A DNA stretch of 64,000 bases from Cellulomonas sp. P24. Lineage in GTDB: Bacteria; Actinomycetota; Actinomycetes; Actinomycetales; Cellulomonadaceae. The notes beneath the pieces are model-generated. The model ran no database searches, was not told where the DNA came from, and saw nothing but the letters and a program-made list of their open reading frames with translations. The DNA lies in the NCBI RefSeq assembly GCF_024704385.1, contig NZ_JAJDFX010000002.1, forward strand, positions 1-64,000. Direction: 5' to 3'. Position numbers and translations under genes: made by a program. Shown here in pieces: positions 11,535-20,813 of the stretch. Position 1 is the first letter of the stretch. Each line of letters opens with the position of its first letter.

Positions 11535-12808
11535 TCGGCGCTCCGCGCTCGCACACCTCTGCTGGTGTCTGCTGGTGTGACGTCGAAAGGCGACTTCGAC
11601 ACCGCGGCCCCCAGATGCGCCAGGGTTGCCTGCGGCACGACCTTCTCCAGGTCGAAGTTGCTGAAGGACTCTCGGTCTGCCGACACGATCACCAGAGGGA
11701 CGCTCTCCGGCCTTCCTGTGGCGGGCGCGATCCGGTCGACACCCACGGTCAGCGCAATGGAGTGGACCTTGCCCGCACGGTCGGCTTCGAAGACCTCATG
11801 CAGCGTGCGCACCGCGACCTGCCACACGGCGCCCGCGTAGCGGTCCTTCTGAGCCTTGACCGGCAAGGGAGTCGCCGCGATGAGGTCCTTGGCCTTCACA
11901 TACTTGTACTCCTTCACTGCAGGGAGCGTTGGCGGCTCCGGCACAGTCACCGTCAGCGTGAGCTCGCGCGTGTCGAGCGTGAACTGATAGTCGTGGCGGA
12001 CAGGGAACGCCTCCGGGTACACCGAGTTCGACAGCACAATCCCCACGTACTGCTGGATCGCGGACTCCACGTCGAATGCCAGCTCGTTGACGAACGTGTC
12101 CAGCTCCTGATTGCGGGCCTCGACTTCGGCTTCACGCTGTCGACAAGCCTCCGCATAAGCTGATTCCGCGGCTGCGAGGCTCGTGATCCGCCGCCGTTCG
12201 ACGCCCTCACGCCGCGCTTGTGCCGCGACGTAGGCCGCGTGCAGGGCCGTCGCCTCCTCATGCCACTTCAGACGTGCGGCCTCGTAGCCGGACCGCGCAC
12301 GCTCGACTGCTTCCTGATGCCGCTTCTTGCCACCGAAGGCTGCCCCTAGAGCGCTCGGACCCGACGGTTCCACGTAGGCGGGCTCCGTCGGGTAAACCAG
12401 TTCCGGCATGGCCGGCGTTGGGTTGGCAAGAACACCGGCGTCGAACGGCGGATGTTCCGCCGTGGACCTGAGACTCTCCAGGTCGATGTGGTCGTCAACC
12501 TCGAGAGTCCAGGCCAGCAAGCCGTCGATCTCTCCGTAGACCCTCGCCAGATCCGAATTCAGTGACGCAACCTTGGCGAGCTTGTACTCGGTGTAGAGGC
12601 GCGCGGCCTCGCGCTCAGCAGTCTTCTGATCCGCGAGCGAGGCACGACTGACCGCCAACCGCGCTCGCTCCGCGGCCTTTCGAGAGCGATCCAACTCACG
12701 CTCCGCGCTTGCACGCGCCCGGTCGTTAGCTACCTGCTGCGCCCTACTCCGCTTCTCAGCCTGCTGCGCCTGATAGTTCATCTCCGCGAAGAAGCCGCGC
12801 TTGGCCAC
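11531..12808 (-). CDS. coiled-coil protein in operon with the GIY-YIG nuclease
   Basis: A 425-residue protein I cannot name. The first half is a long charged helix (residues about 10-80 and 130-220, rich in Ala, Glu, Arg and Lys). The C-terminal 150 residues look globular, with alternating beta-like segments (DTRELTLTVTVPEPPTLPAV, SIALTVGVDRIAPATG). The GTG at 12808 is chosen because GAGGGG lies 5 bases upstream and the encoded start, AKRGFFAEMNYQAQQ, is well formed. Its stop overlaps the start of the DUF4041/GIY-YIG gene. The tight coupling suggests the pair works as a unit, perhaps with this protein as sensor or scaffold for the nuclease. The C-terminal globular part resembles restriction-type accessory domains only loosely. 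Confidence 0.65.
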   Translation of the reverse strand: MAKRGFFAEMNYQAQQAEKRSRAQQVANDRARASAERELDRSRKAAERARLAVSRASLADQKTAEREAARLYTEYKLAKVASLNSDLARVYGEIDGLLAWTLEVDDHIDLESLRSTAEHPPFDAGVLANPTPAMPELVYPTEPAYVEPSGPSALGAAFGGKKRHQEAVERARSGYEAARLKWHEEATALHAAYVAAQARREGVERRRITSLAAAESAYAEACRQREAEVEARNQELDTFVNELAFDVESAIQQYVGIVLSNSVYPEAFPVRHDYQFTLDTRELTLTVTVPEPPTLPAVKEYKYVKAKDLIAATPLPVKAQKDRYAGAVWQVAVRTLHEVFEADRAGKVHSIALTVGVDRIAPATGRPESVPLVIVSADRESFSNFDLEKVVPQATLAHLGAAVSKSPFDVTPADTSRGVRARSAE

Positions 12809-13025
12809 AGATCCCCCTCGACACGTCTGACACCCCAGCAAGCGTGGACGCCTGCCCCCGAACACCGTATCCCTCGACGCCGACGGCGCCGGCGAATCCG
12901 AGCCAATCCCGTTCCTCAACGGAGCAGATCGCGTGGATTTAGCCCGCTGGGTCGATTGTCGCTTGGGTGGCATGCGTCCAGACGAGGACGCCATTCTGCG
13001 AGGAGCCCCATCCGTCGGCGAACTT

Positions 13026-13697
13026 TCAAGTCTCGAGATCAGGCCCCGGGCCATCGATGATCTGGAGTTGCGGCTGTGTCGACCGTCCGTGCCACACCGG
13101 CGTGGGTGACATTGCGGCGGGCGCGGTCAGAGTGCCGAGATCGGCGTGCTGCACGGCTGCTCGTTCTTGCACGGCCGCTTCAGCCGTGTGCCTCGCATGC
13201 CGACTCTTCGCGGGCCAGGCCTGATGGCCGGCTTCTTGGCAATGCTGGCTCATCCGCTGGCGCATCCGGTCGGCGAAGGCAGGCAGCGCGTACCTGTGCC
13301 ACTCCTCAAGGCCGTCGGCGGTCAACCCGAGGCCAGCTCGGCGGCGCAGGTCGGCGAGGACAGCGAGCTCGTGCACCAAGTGGGGGTGGCTGGGCCAGCA
13401 CGACGGAATCATCGCGTCGGCGTCCCACACATACTCATGGTTGAGCCAGGTGACGACCTGCTCGAGCCAGCGCCAGATCTCGGCCCGCAGTTGAGGGTCG
13501 ACGCATGTCGCCGGATCCCAGGGGCGGGCCAGCAGGCGCGGGTCCCCCAGAGCGTTCTGCTGCTCGAGCATCCCGCCGCCCCCGGCCAGGTCGAGCTCGG
13601 CGTAGGCGTGCTCCACCCGACGGCCCGCTCGCGGGAAGGCACTCATCATCGCCCGGGCCGCCTGGCTCGGTGCAGGAGTGGGAGCCTCGTCGCTCAC
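13026..13697 (-). CDS. hypothetical protein, DUF4913-like
   Basis: A 223-residue soluble protein with a Trp-rich core (IWRWLEQVVTWLNHEYVWDA, then MIPSCWPSHPHLVHELAVL). This pattern, followed by a helix ending in EEWHRYALPAFADRM, resembles DUF4913 proteins that accompany coupling proteins in actinobacterial conjugative elements. It overlaps the coupling-protein stop by 4 bases (ATGA at 13694-13697), so it is the last gene of that operon. A role as transfer accessory protein is inferred from position. Confidence 0.6.
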   Translation of the reverse strand: MSDEAPTPAPSQAARAMMSAFPRAGRRVEHAYAELDLAGGGGMLEQQNALGDPRLLARPWDPATCVDPQLRAEIWRWLEQVVTWLNHEYVWDADAMIPSCWPSHPHLVHELAVLADLRRRAGLGLTADGLEEWHRYALPAFADRMRQRMSQHCQEAGHQAWPAKSRHARHTAEAAVQERAAVQHADLGTLTAPAAMSPTPVWHGRSTQPQLQIIDGPGPDLET

Positions 13698-15160
13698 GGT
13701 CGAGTGTCCTCGCGATCATCGACGAGGCCGCGGCGTCGCGCCTCGGCGAGTGCCGCGACGGCACGAGCCTCAGGGCTGAGCTGGTCCCGGTGGCAGGCGG
13801 CTACCTCCACTCGCAGAGCGTCCTTGCCGGCCAGCAGTCGCTGGCCCGCCTTGCCGTCGATGCATCTATGCAACTTGGCAATGATCGGCGCACCGTTCTC
13901 CGCGAGGACCAGTGCGTGCCGCTCGGTCAGCTGGCGCACCTCGGCCGGGGTGAGGATCGCGATGTCCTCGCCAGACATCTGTCGACCAGCCATCTGCCCG
14001 CTCTGCCGGGAGGTGCGCGCTACGCGTACCTGACCGAGCAGGTCCGAGACCTCCTTGTTGAACGCGACGTCCTTCGATCCGCCGAACACGATCAGGGTGT
14101 TGGTCAGCCCGAGCAGGGTGCGGGTCTCCTGCTCACCGAAGATCGCTGTCAGCTGGGGCCATGCCTGGGCGGCCCAGATGAAGCTAATGCCCAGAGCGCG
14201 CTCGTTGGCCATGCGGGTGCGCAGGGTCGGCAGCGGCGCGGTCGAGGGCAGCTCGTCCAGCACGGCGTGGAACGGCGGGCACAGCCGTCCCCATGAGCTG
14301 GCGTTGGCGATCTCCAGTGCGGTATCGAGGACGTGCTCGGCGAAGGCAGTCATGAGCGGCGAGGCGGAGGCGTAGGGATCCTCACGGCCGAGCAGGTAGA
14401 TGGTGCCGTGCGCCGCGATGACGTCCGCGATCGCTGTGGCTGGGTAACCCGGGCGGGGCACGCATCGGCGTCGGATGTCGTCTTGGAAGAACAGGGACAT
14501 GGCCTGCTGGATGGTGGTCACGGTGTTACCGGCGGTGCGGTCGTCGCCGTGCAGGGCGCCGTGCAGCAGCCCGCCCCAGAACGACGCAGCGTGCGGGTGT
14601 TCGCGCAGGATCTCGCTTGGCTGGGTGGCGGCCAGCGGCCGGGCGACCCACCGCAGCACGTCCTCCAGGCTGCCGCCGGTCAGTGCGGCCGCGTGGAAGA
14701 AGCCCTGAAGCACCTTGGCGGCCTCGGCGGCGTAGAACCGCGCGGCGGTGTCGCCATGACCGCCGGCGACGGCGCCCTTGACCGTGCCTGCGGTGAACGC
14801 CTTCGCGCGGCGCTCGGCAACGAGCGGGTCGACGCAGCCGCGGATCGGGTCCCACACCACCTCCGGTAGGCCAGGCACGAGGCCGAACGGGTCGAGCACG
14901 ACGCACGGGCGGCCGCCGGTGGACCGCGGGCCGAACGACAGCAGCAGGTCGTCCACCTTGGTGAGGGTCGCCATCGCGGCTCCGGGCGCGTCGAGGAGCG
15001 CGGGCACGAGCAGGTCCAGGGTCTTGCCCGAGCCCTGCGGGCCGATCACGCCCGCGGTGCGGTCCCACGGCACCCACAGCTCGCCCCCGCGAGGCTCGCT
15101 CGCCCTGCCGAGCCTCCAGCCGACGTCGGTGGGGTGCAGTCGTCGGTGACGGTGCGTCAT
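13694..15160 (-). CDS. T4SS coupling protein (TraG/VirD4 family), soluble part
   Basis: A coupling ATPase that brings the relaxase-DNA complex to the secretion channel. Walker A is GVIGPQGSGKT near residue 38. A Walker-B-like segment FHAVLDELPSTAPLP is near 300, followed by the TraG-type stretch ISFIWAAQAWPQL. Length is 488 residues. Unlike classical VirD4 proteins it has no N-terminal membrane segments; these are on the preceding gene, which overlaps it by ATGA at 15157-15160. It is followed by the DUF4913-like gene with another ATGA overlap. The three genes form an operon of the conjugation system. Confidence 0.85.
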   Translation of the reverse strand: MTHRHRRLHPTDVGWRLGRASEPRGGELWVPWDRTAGVIGPQGSGKTLDLLVPALLDAPGAAMATLTKVDDLLLSFGPRSTGGRPCVVLDPFGLVPGLPEVVWDPIRGCVDPLVAERRAKAFTAGTVKGAVAGGHGDTAARFYAAEAAKVLQGFFHAAALTGGSLEDVLRWVARPLAATQPSEILREHPHAASFWGGLLHGALHGDDRTAGNTVTTIQQAMSLFFQDDIRRRCVPRPGYPATAIADVIAAHGTIYLLGREDPYASASPLMTAFAEHVLDTALEIANASSWGRLCPPFHAVLDELPSTAPLPTLRTRMANERALGISFIWAAQAWPQLTAIFGEQETRTLLGLTNTLIVFGGSKDVAFNKEVSDLLGQVRVARTSRQSGQMAGRQMSGEDIAILTPAEVRQLTERHALVLAENGAPIIAKLHRCIDGKAGQRLLAGKDALRVEVAACHRDQLSPEARAVAALAEARRRGLVDDREDTRP

Positions 15161-15615
15161 CGGCGGCCGCCTCGCGGAGCGCCGTACAGGTCCGGACGGA
15201 TCACCCGGGCGTGCCGACGCAGCCGGGTCCGGCCAAGCAGCGCCTCGGCCTCCGCCGCGGTGGCCATGCCACGCAGGCGGGCCGGTCCCCAGCGGTCGAG
15301 CCCGAGCTTCACCGCCCAGCCGATCACCAGGACGACGAGGAGTTCGACGACGGCGACGCATGCCCACAGCAGCCCGGACGTCGCGGGGTGACCTACGGCG
15401 GGCAGACCGGCACCGGCCTGCCCGCCCAGGAGCGGGGCGAGGGTGGTGAACAGCGCCAGGCGGTCGACGAACACCCATCCATTGCCGGCCACGAGGTTCG
15501 CGAGCGACCGTCCGGCTTGCAGGCCCAAGACAAGAGCCAGAAGCACAGTCAGCAAGGTCGCCACCGGGATCTCCCAGGTGAACGGGTACGGCGTCGTGCG
15601 ACGTGATCGCTGCAT
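15157..15615 (-). CDS. membrane anchor subunit of the coupling protein
   Basis: A 152-residue protein with at least two strong membrane spans (VATLLTVLLALVLGLQAG near residue 17 and LLWACVAVVELLVVLVIGW near 80) and a basic C-terminal tail. I chose the ATG at 15615 (MQRSRRTTPYPFTWEIP) because a GAGG-containing sequence precedes it. It overlaps the coupling ATPase start. The arrangement looks like a VirD4-type protein split into membrane and ATPase parts, the two encoded side by side. Confidence 0.65.
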   Translation of the reverse strand: MQRSRRTTPYPFTWEIPVATLLTVLLALVLGLQAGRSLANLVAGNGWVFVDRLALFTTLAPLLGGQAGAGLPAVGHPATSGLLWACVAVVELLVVLVIGWAVKLGLDRWGPARLRGMATAAEAEALLGRTRLRRHARVIRPDLYGAPRGGRR

Positions 15616-15875
15616 GTGCCACCTCTGCCTCCCAAAGGCTGCACAGGCTCGGTCGGTGCTCACGGGGCGTCGGAGCGGGCGCCTCCTACTCTTCGCTCAG
15701 TCGCTCCAGTTCTGGATACGCAGGACCGGTTCATAGTCGCGGCCGCCGTAGAACCGCCCGCGAGGAGGCACGCGAACCCGACGGGTCAGCAGCCGCTGCC
15801 CGCCCGCAACGTCGGTGGCTCGCCGAACACGGCTCCGTCGCGCCGCGTCGAGCCTGCCGATGTCCTGCGGCGAGG

Positions 15876-18431
15876 TCAGGATGTGATCTCAACGACGGTG
15901 CCGACCACCTGTGCAACTGGCGTCCACAGGTCGACCTCGACCTCAGGCGACTCGATGCTCACGACGAGCGAGTAGTCGACCCCCAGGCTGCTCTGATCGT
16001 ACGTTCCCCGGTTCTTCCACCAGCCGGCGACCGGATAGACGGCGATGGCTCCCTTGCTCGCCAGCGCGGCCGCTGTTCCTCGCCAGATGTCCGTGTGCAG
16101 GGAGCCTGGTGCCTGCTGCTGGTTGCTCCCGAATGTCCAGCCCTGTTCGGTGTCGAGGCCCGGCGGACGCTGGCCGTCTTGCCGTGCGCGCGTGTTGATG
16201 CGCTCACGGAATGACTCGACGCTCTCCTCAGGACGCCGGGTCGCGAATCGAAGCCCGTGCGAAGGGTAGATATACCGCCCGGTCCAGCCGCGGCTTGAGG
16301 GGTTGGGCTCCACGAAGTAGGACAGCGTGATGCGCAGCCGTACCTGGGTCTCGCCAAGATTCTCAAGTTCCTGCACCGGCCACGGCAGGTCATGCAGGTT
16401 CATCTCGCGGACCTTGCCGGCGTTGCTAGCGCCGTCTCGTTCGTACGGGTGAATACGCGCCTCGGCGATGAGCGTCAGTGCGTCGGCTGCGCTGCGCAGC
16501 GCCCGGCCAGCGTTGGGTACACCCATGCCGTAACGGCGTAGGAGGCTCACCCGGCGACCCATCGTGGTTGCAGCATCCAGGCGGACGCTCATAGCCGGTG
16601 TCCACTCGGCCGAGTGGACGATCAAGGCCCGGACGGTCTCAGGGCGGAGTGTCGGGTAGGCCGCCTGGATGTCCGCTGCGATAGCGGCGACCTGCGCTGT
16701 GGCGGCCGACGTGTCCCGGGTGGTGGTGAAGAACCCCTCCCCGGGGCGCTGGAGCCGCGTCGTGAGCAGCGCGAGGTTAGGAGGGGTGTCCACGCCGGTC
16801 TTGTCCGGTGAAGCGGCGACGTTGCCCCCGTCGGCGACCACCTCAGGCTTGAAGGGCCACTTCTTGCGATCAAAGACGACCGAGGTACGGCTGACCGGCG
16901 AGAGCTCGCCGCGCTGCGCGATTGGCGCGTAGCCGGCGAAGTCGGCTGGTGCACCGGACATGTCGTCCTGCTCGGAGTAGGCGCCGACGGTCAGCGCGTT
17001 CCACGCCTGCGCAGGGTCCTCGACCGGTTCGACATCGCTTCGATCAAGGTGATCGTCAGTCGCAGCGAGATCGCGGATGTTGCCGGCGGAGACCACAAAC
17101 AGGCGCGGTCTGCGCGGCTCGTCGCGATCCAGGTAGGTGAACTTCGGGTCGGTGTCGTCGATCGCACGGCCGAACGACAGTGCGTCGATGGTTGCCGACC
17201 ACGACGTCGGTCGTCCTGCGTCGGTGTGTTCGGCCGGATCCGCTTCGGCCGTCGATGAGACCGGGCGCGGCGCGGTGACTGCCAGCATGAACACTCGAGT
17301 GCGATCGGCGGACTGAATCTCGGGCAGGTCCACCGATCGCGCGATCATCGCGCCGTACAGGTCGCGGTCGTTGTCCCCGTGGTCGGGCAGGAACTTCACC
17401 GACTCGAGGCCGTGGCGCAGTCTGACTGGTTGGGTGCTGACGATCGCGCCGTGCAGGTCGCCGTACAGCGCCAGCCCGGCCATCTCGGTGCCGTGGGGGT
17501 GGAGGGGCTGCACCCGCCAGCGCGGGTCGGCCACATGCAGATCGCTCTCGTTGATCGAGTCGACGAGCAGAGGGTGTCCGGCCTGGATTCCGGTGTCCAG
17601 CAGGCATACCACTGGTGCGTTAGCGTCGGCTGCCCGCAAGCGGTTGCGTAGATCTTCGACCCAGTCGGCCTGCTCCATGGCAGGGAGCTCAGCCAGCAGG
17701 TTGGCGACGTCGTGCGGTCGCCTCAACTCGGCAATGTCGTCGAGCGCTTCGAACGCCGAGGCCAGTTGGTCGGCGGTCGCGTGCAGGAGCACGACGGTCC
17801 TGTCCCCGAAGCCCAGGTAGTGCTCGCTTGTTCGCAACTGAAATCGCGCAGTGAAAGCAGCGAATCGGTCACGCGAGTGCCCGTCGCGTCTGCGGAGCCA
17901 CACTTCCCACCAGAACGTCTGCGACGCCTCGCTGGGGTAGAGGTCCTCCGGGTCTGTCCAGAGCTCTCGGGTGGTGGCTCGGCGGATCGACTGGATTCCA
18001 TCGACGAGCGTGGCGTTGCGCGCTCCATCTGTGCTGGCCGTCTCGACGTACGCGGTCAGGCGCTTGGCGAAGTACTCCTTCTTGCCGTCCGGGATGTACA
18101 CGGTCGCGACTTGAACGCTGCCGCTTTCCCTCTCGTCCTGTCGCACAGCTACAAGTTCGGGTTGGTCCCCCGCTCGTTGCGGGTCCAGGCTCTCCAGGGC
18201 CAGCTCAAGGCCCGGGAACGACTGGAATGTGACGTAGGTGCCTTCCGTCTCGGGCTCATCGGGCGGGGCGGTGAACGCTTGCTCGAGCTCGCGGGTGAGA
18301 CGACTCCCGTGGCGTCGCCGGTCACCGGTGAAGCCCTCCTTCTCGCCGCCGCCTCCGGCGGCAGCAAGCGTGAACGGCTCGGGATGCGGCGGGGTCGGGA
18401 CGAGGATGTGCGGGCGATCGCGTACAGCCAT
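15876..18431 (-). CDS. S8 subtilisin-family serine peptidase, AAA-partnered
   Basis: An 851-residue protein with a subtilase core. The catalytic Asp is in VVCLLDTGIQAGHPLL near residue 278, the His in HPHGTEMAG near 312 and the Ser in RDTSAATAQVAAIA near 572. There is no signal peptide, so it probably acts in the cytoplasm. The first 270 residues are a non-catalytic domain and the last 200 are beta-rich. It lies 5 bases after the AAA ATPase gene. Pairing of a leaderless subtilase with an AAA ATPase recurs in mobile elements and suggests a regulated, ATP-dependent proteolytic unit, possibly for conflict or defence. The function is inferred. The pair interrupts the order of conjugation genes. 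Confidence 0.8.
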   Translation of the reverse strand: MAVRDRPHILVPTPPHPEPFTLAAAGGGGEKEGFTGDRRRHGSRLTRELEQAFTAPPDEPETEGTYVTFQSFPGLELALESLDPQRAGDQPELVAVRQDERESGSVQVATVYIPDGKKEYFAKRLTAYVETASTDGARNATLVDGIQSIRRATTRELWTDPEDLYPSEASQTFWWEVWLRRRDGHSRDRFAAFTARFQLRTSEHYLGFGDRTVVLLHATADQLASAFEALDDIAELRRPHDVANLLAELPAMEQADWVEDLRNRLRAADANAPVVCLLDTGIQAGHPLLVDSINESDLHVADPRWRVQPLHPHGTEMAGLALYGDLHGAIVSTQPVRLRHGLESVKFLPDHGDNDRDLYGAMIARSVDLPEIQSADRTRVFMLAVTAPRPVSSTAEADPAEHTDAGRPTSWSATIDALSFGRAIDDTDPKFTYLDRDEPRRPRLFVVSAGNIRDLAATDDHLDRSDVEPVEDPAQAWNALTVGAYSEQDDMSGAPADFAGYAPIAQRGELSPVSRTSVVFDRKKWPFKPEVVADGGNVAASPDKTGVDTPPNLALLTTRLQRPGEGFFTTTRDTSAATAQVAAIAADIQAAYPTLRPETVRALIVHSAEWTPAMSVRLDAATTMGRRVSLLRRYGMGVPNAGRALRSAADALTLIAEARIHPYERDGASNAGKVREMNLHDLPWPVQELENLGETQVRLRITLSYFVEPNPSSRGWTGRYIYPSHGLRFATRRPEESVESFRERINTRARQDGQRPPGLDTEQGWTFGSNQQQAPGSLHTDIWRGTAAALASKGAIAVYPVAGWWKNRGTYDQSSLGVDYSLVVSIESPEVEVDLWTPVAQVVGTVVEITS

Positions 18432-18436
18432 ACTGC

Positions 18437-19434
18437 CTACGCGATCGGCTCGAGATGAGCACCAGCGCGCGGCCGCTCCGCCAGTGCTGCGACCAGATCT
18501 CCGGTCAGGATGCGGGTCCGCCCGTTGAGGACTGTGCGCTTGGCAGCGTTCTCGGTCGCCGTGGCGATCTCCGCGTGGCTAAGCCCGCGCGCCGCCGGGA
18601 CCACCCGGGGCCAACTGACGTTGCCAGCATGGAAGGACGCCAGTCGGTTGCCGATGACCGCTCTGATGCTCTCGTCATCGGGAAGCGCGAAATCCATGAT
18701 CGTGTCGAATCGCCGATACAGGGCGTTGTCCAGCAGCTGCGGGTGGTTGGTGGCGGCCACGATGACGCTCTCGGACGTGTCCTCTTCCAGGAACTGCAGG
18801 AACGAGTTCAGCACGCGGCGGATTTCGCCGACGTCGTTGGGGGCAGCTCGGTCGCCGGCGAGCGCGTCGACCTCGTCGAACAGGTACACCCCCGGGTCTC
18901 GACGAGGGCGTCGAATATCAGGCGCAGCTTCGCGGCTGTCTCGCCCATGTACTTCGTGATGATGGTGTCGAGCCGGATCGCGAACAGCGGAAGCCCGAGC
19001 TCGCCTGCGATGACTCGCGCCGTCGAGGTCTTCCCCGTGCCGGGCGGGCCGATCAACAGCAGCCTGCGTGCCGGGTGCAGCCCGTGCCGGGCGAGCATGT
19101 CCCGTTGACGTTGTTCGAGCAGGACGTGCCTCAGCCGCTCGGTCAACGCTGCGGACAGCACAAGGTCCGCCAAGCGTGCCTCGGGATAGCTGACAGTCAG
19201 CAGAGAGCCCAGCTCCCCGCGTGGGCGCGCGAAGGGCACCACGGCAGCAACCCGCGCCTGCGACGTTGTTCGCTTGCGTAGTTCGTCGACGAGGTCGCGC
19301 AGCTCCTGCGCAAACCTCGACTGCCCGGCGCGAGCAGCCTTGGCGGCCACCTGCATCGCGACCGCGTAGAACTGAGAGTCGTCACCATCGGCGTGGCTCT
19401 TCACCAGTGCTTTGAGCTGGTCATTGGTCGCCAC
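18437..19434 (-). CDS. AAA ATPase partnered with the subtilase, one frameshift
   Basis: A single-domain AAA ATPase of about 330 residues. A helical N-terminus (ATNDQLKALVKSHADGDDSQ) precedes Walker A LIGPPGTGKTSTARV near residue 130, Walker B GVYLFDEVDAL near 185 and sensor-1 IVAATNHPQLLDNALYRRFD. The GTG at 19434 follows GGAGGAGG. The frame changes at the C5 run 18889-18893, exactly between ETRG and VYLFDEVDA; adding one C restores the canonical Walker B, so I treat it as a sequencing error. It is probably the regulatory or substrate-delivering partner of the peptidase downstream. Confidence 0.75.
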
Positions 19435-19490
19435 GCCGTCACCTCCTCCGCAGCTTTCGGCGCCGTGACCAGGGTTGGTCGGCGTCACGT

Positions 19491-19722
19491 TCAGGATATC
19501 GGTTGCGGATCGCGGCCGGCCGTCGCCTCGCTGTCGGGCTCTGTCGTATGGACGCACCACCCGGACGAGGCCGACCGGTGTGCACGGCAACCGCCTCGCG
19601 CCGCGGGCGTGCCTGGGCGCGTGGCCTGGACGGGCAAGTACAACTTGTGGCCGACGTGGTCGACGCAGACCTTCCCGCCGCGGAGGACGCTCACCGAGAT
19701 CGGAGTCGTTGTTAAAAGGCAT
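19491..19722 (-). CDS. possible small protein, low confidence
   Basis: An ATG at about 19722 overlaps the stop of the NlpC/P60 gene (TGATG), a typical operon junction. It begins MPFNNDSDL. In another frame the stretch SVLRGGKVCVDHVGHKLYLP continues to a stop at 19491 and reads like protein. A one-base error near 19690 would join them into about 76 residues. No family is recognised. It may be spurious. Confidence 0.3.
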
Positions 19723-20810
19723 CACGTCGCAGCCCCGACCCGCCAGATCGAGAACAGGTGATGGTCGGTCCAGTGGCCGTAGTCGTAGTGGCCGACGCGT
19801 GATCCGCCGGCCTCGATGGTGAGCTGCTCAGCGGGGTCGAAGACGATCATCACGTGGCCGACGCGGTTGGGGCCGAGGTAGCTGTCGGTGAAGATCAGGT
19901 CACCGGGCCGCTCCTGGCCGAGCGGCACCCGGTAGCCGTTGCCTTGCGCGACCCAGTTCTGCTGGGCAGCGGCAGTGCGCGGCAGGGTGATGCCGATCTG
20001 CGCGAACGCGGCCCGGGTGAACGCCGAGCAGTCCCATGCGGAGGGCCCGTTGGCGCCGTAGACGTACGGCTCGCCGAGCTGGGCGGTGGCGAACGCCAGG
20101 ACGGTCGCGATCTGCTGGTTCGGCAGCTCGGGCAGGGCGGGGTTGCCGACGCCGCCGATGCCGCAGTCGGACGGGTCGCCCGCGACTACCCCTCCCCCGT
20201 ACGCGGCGGCGTAGTACAGGACGTCGTTCACGTACCAGTCGGCGTGGTTGTACGCGAACAACGCTCGTCGCACGCCGTCGACGCCGGCGGTGACCCCCGA
20301 CGCGGTCAGGTAGTTCGCCGCGCTCATCACCGAGTCGGCGTCGTTGCCGATGTTCGCGCGCCCGTCGCCGGATCCGTCGACGCCGTACCGGGCCCAGCTT
20401 TCGGGCATGAACTGCATGAGCCCCTGCGCGCCGGCTGAACTCGTCGCGCGGGTGCGCCCGTGGGCGGTCTCCTCCATGCCGACGCCCGCCAGCAGGGTCC
20501 AGGGCAGGTGGTACCGGTCGGAGGCAGCGAGGTAGAGCACCTTGACGGCGTCGGGGATGGTCGCGGCCGGGTTGCGCAGCGACGCCAGGCGAGGTGTGCC
20601 CGGTGCCGGCAGCTCGAAGCCGAGCCCACCCTCGCCGGCCGGATCACCGTCGGTGAGGACGACCGCCTTGGCCGAGGCTGCGTCGGAGACCGTGCAGGCC
20701 GCCTGGACGGCCCCGCCGGAGACGGTGGACACGATCGCCGCCGCGCCCATCAGAACCAGCGCGACCGGCATGACGAGGGCCACCACGATCCCGGTTGCGA
20801 GGACCTTCAT
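19722..20810 (-). CDS. SLT/NlpC-P60 peptidoglycan hydrolase of the T4SS
   Basis: A two-domain wall enzyme of 362 residues with an N-terminal membrane anchor (residues about 5-30). A lytic-transglycosylase-like domain has the catalytic Glu in GVGMEETAHGRT near residue 113 and SSAGAQGLMQFMPESWARYG. The NlpC/P60 endopeptidase domain has its Cys in SAWDCSAFTRAAF near 259 and His in RVGHVMIVFDP near 318. Such proteins (VirB1/TcpG/CwlT type) open the Gram-positive wall for the transfer channel. It lies 3 bases after the VirB4-like gene, in the same operon. Confidence 0.85.
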   Translation of the reverse strand: MKVLATGIVVALVMPVALVLMGAAAIVSTVSGGAVQAACTVSDAASAKAVVLTDGDPAGEGGLGFELPAPGTPRLASLRNPAATIPDAVKVLYLAASDRYHLPWTLLAGVGMEETAHGRTRATSSAGAQGLMQFMPESWARYGVDGSGDGRANIGNDADSVMSAANYLTASGVTAGVDGVRRALFAYNHADWYVNDVLYYAAAYGGGVVAGDPSDCGIGGVGNPALPELPNQQIATVLAFATAQLGEPYVYGANGPSAWDCSAFTRAAFAQIGITLPRTAAAQQNWVAQGNGYRVPLGQERPGDLIFTDSYLGPNRVGHVMIVFDPAEQLTIEAGGSRVGHYDYGHWTDHHLFSIWRVGAAT

Positions 20811-20813
20811 GAC

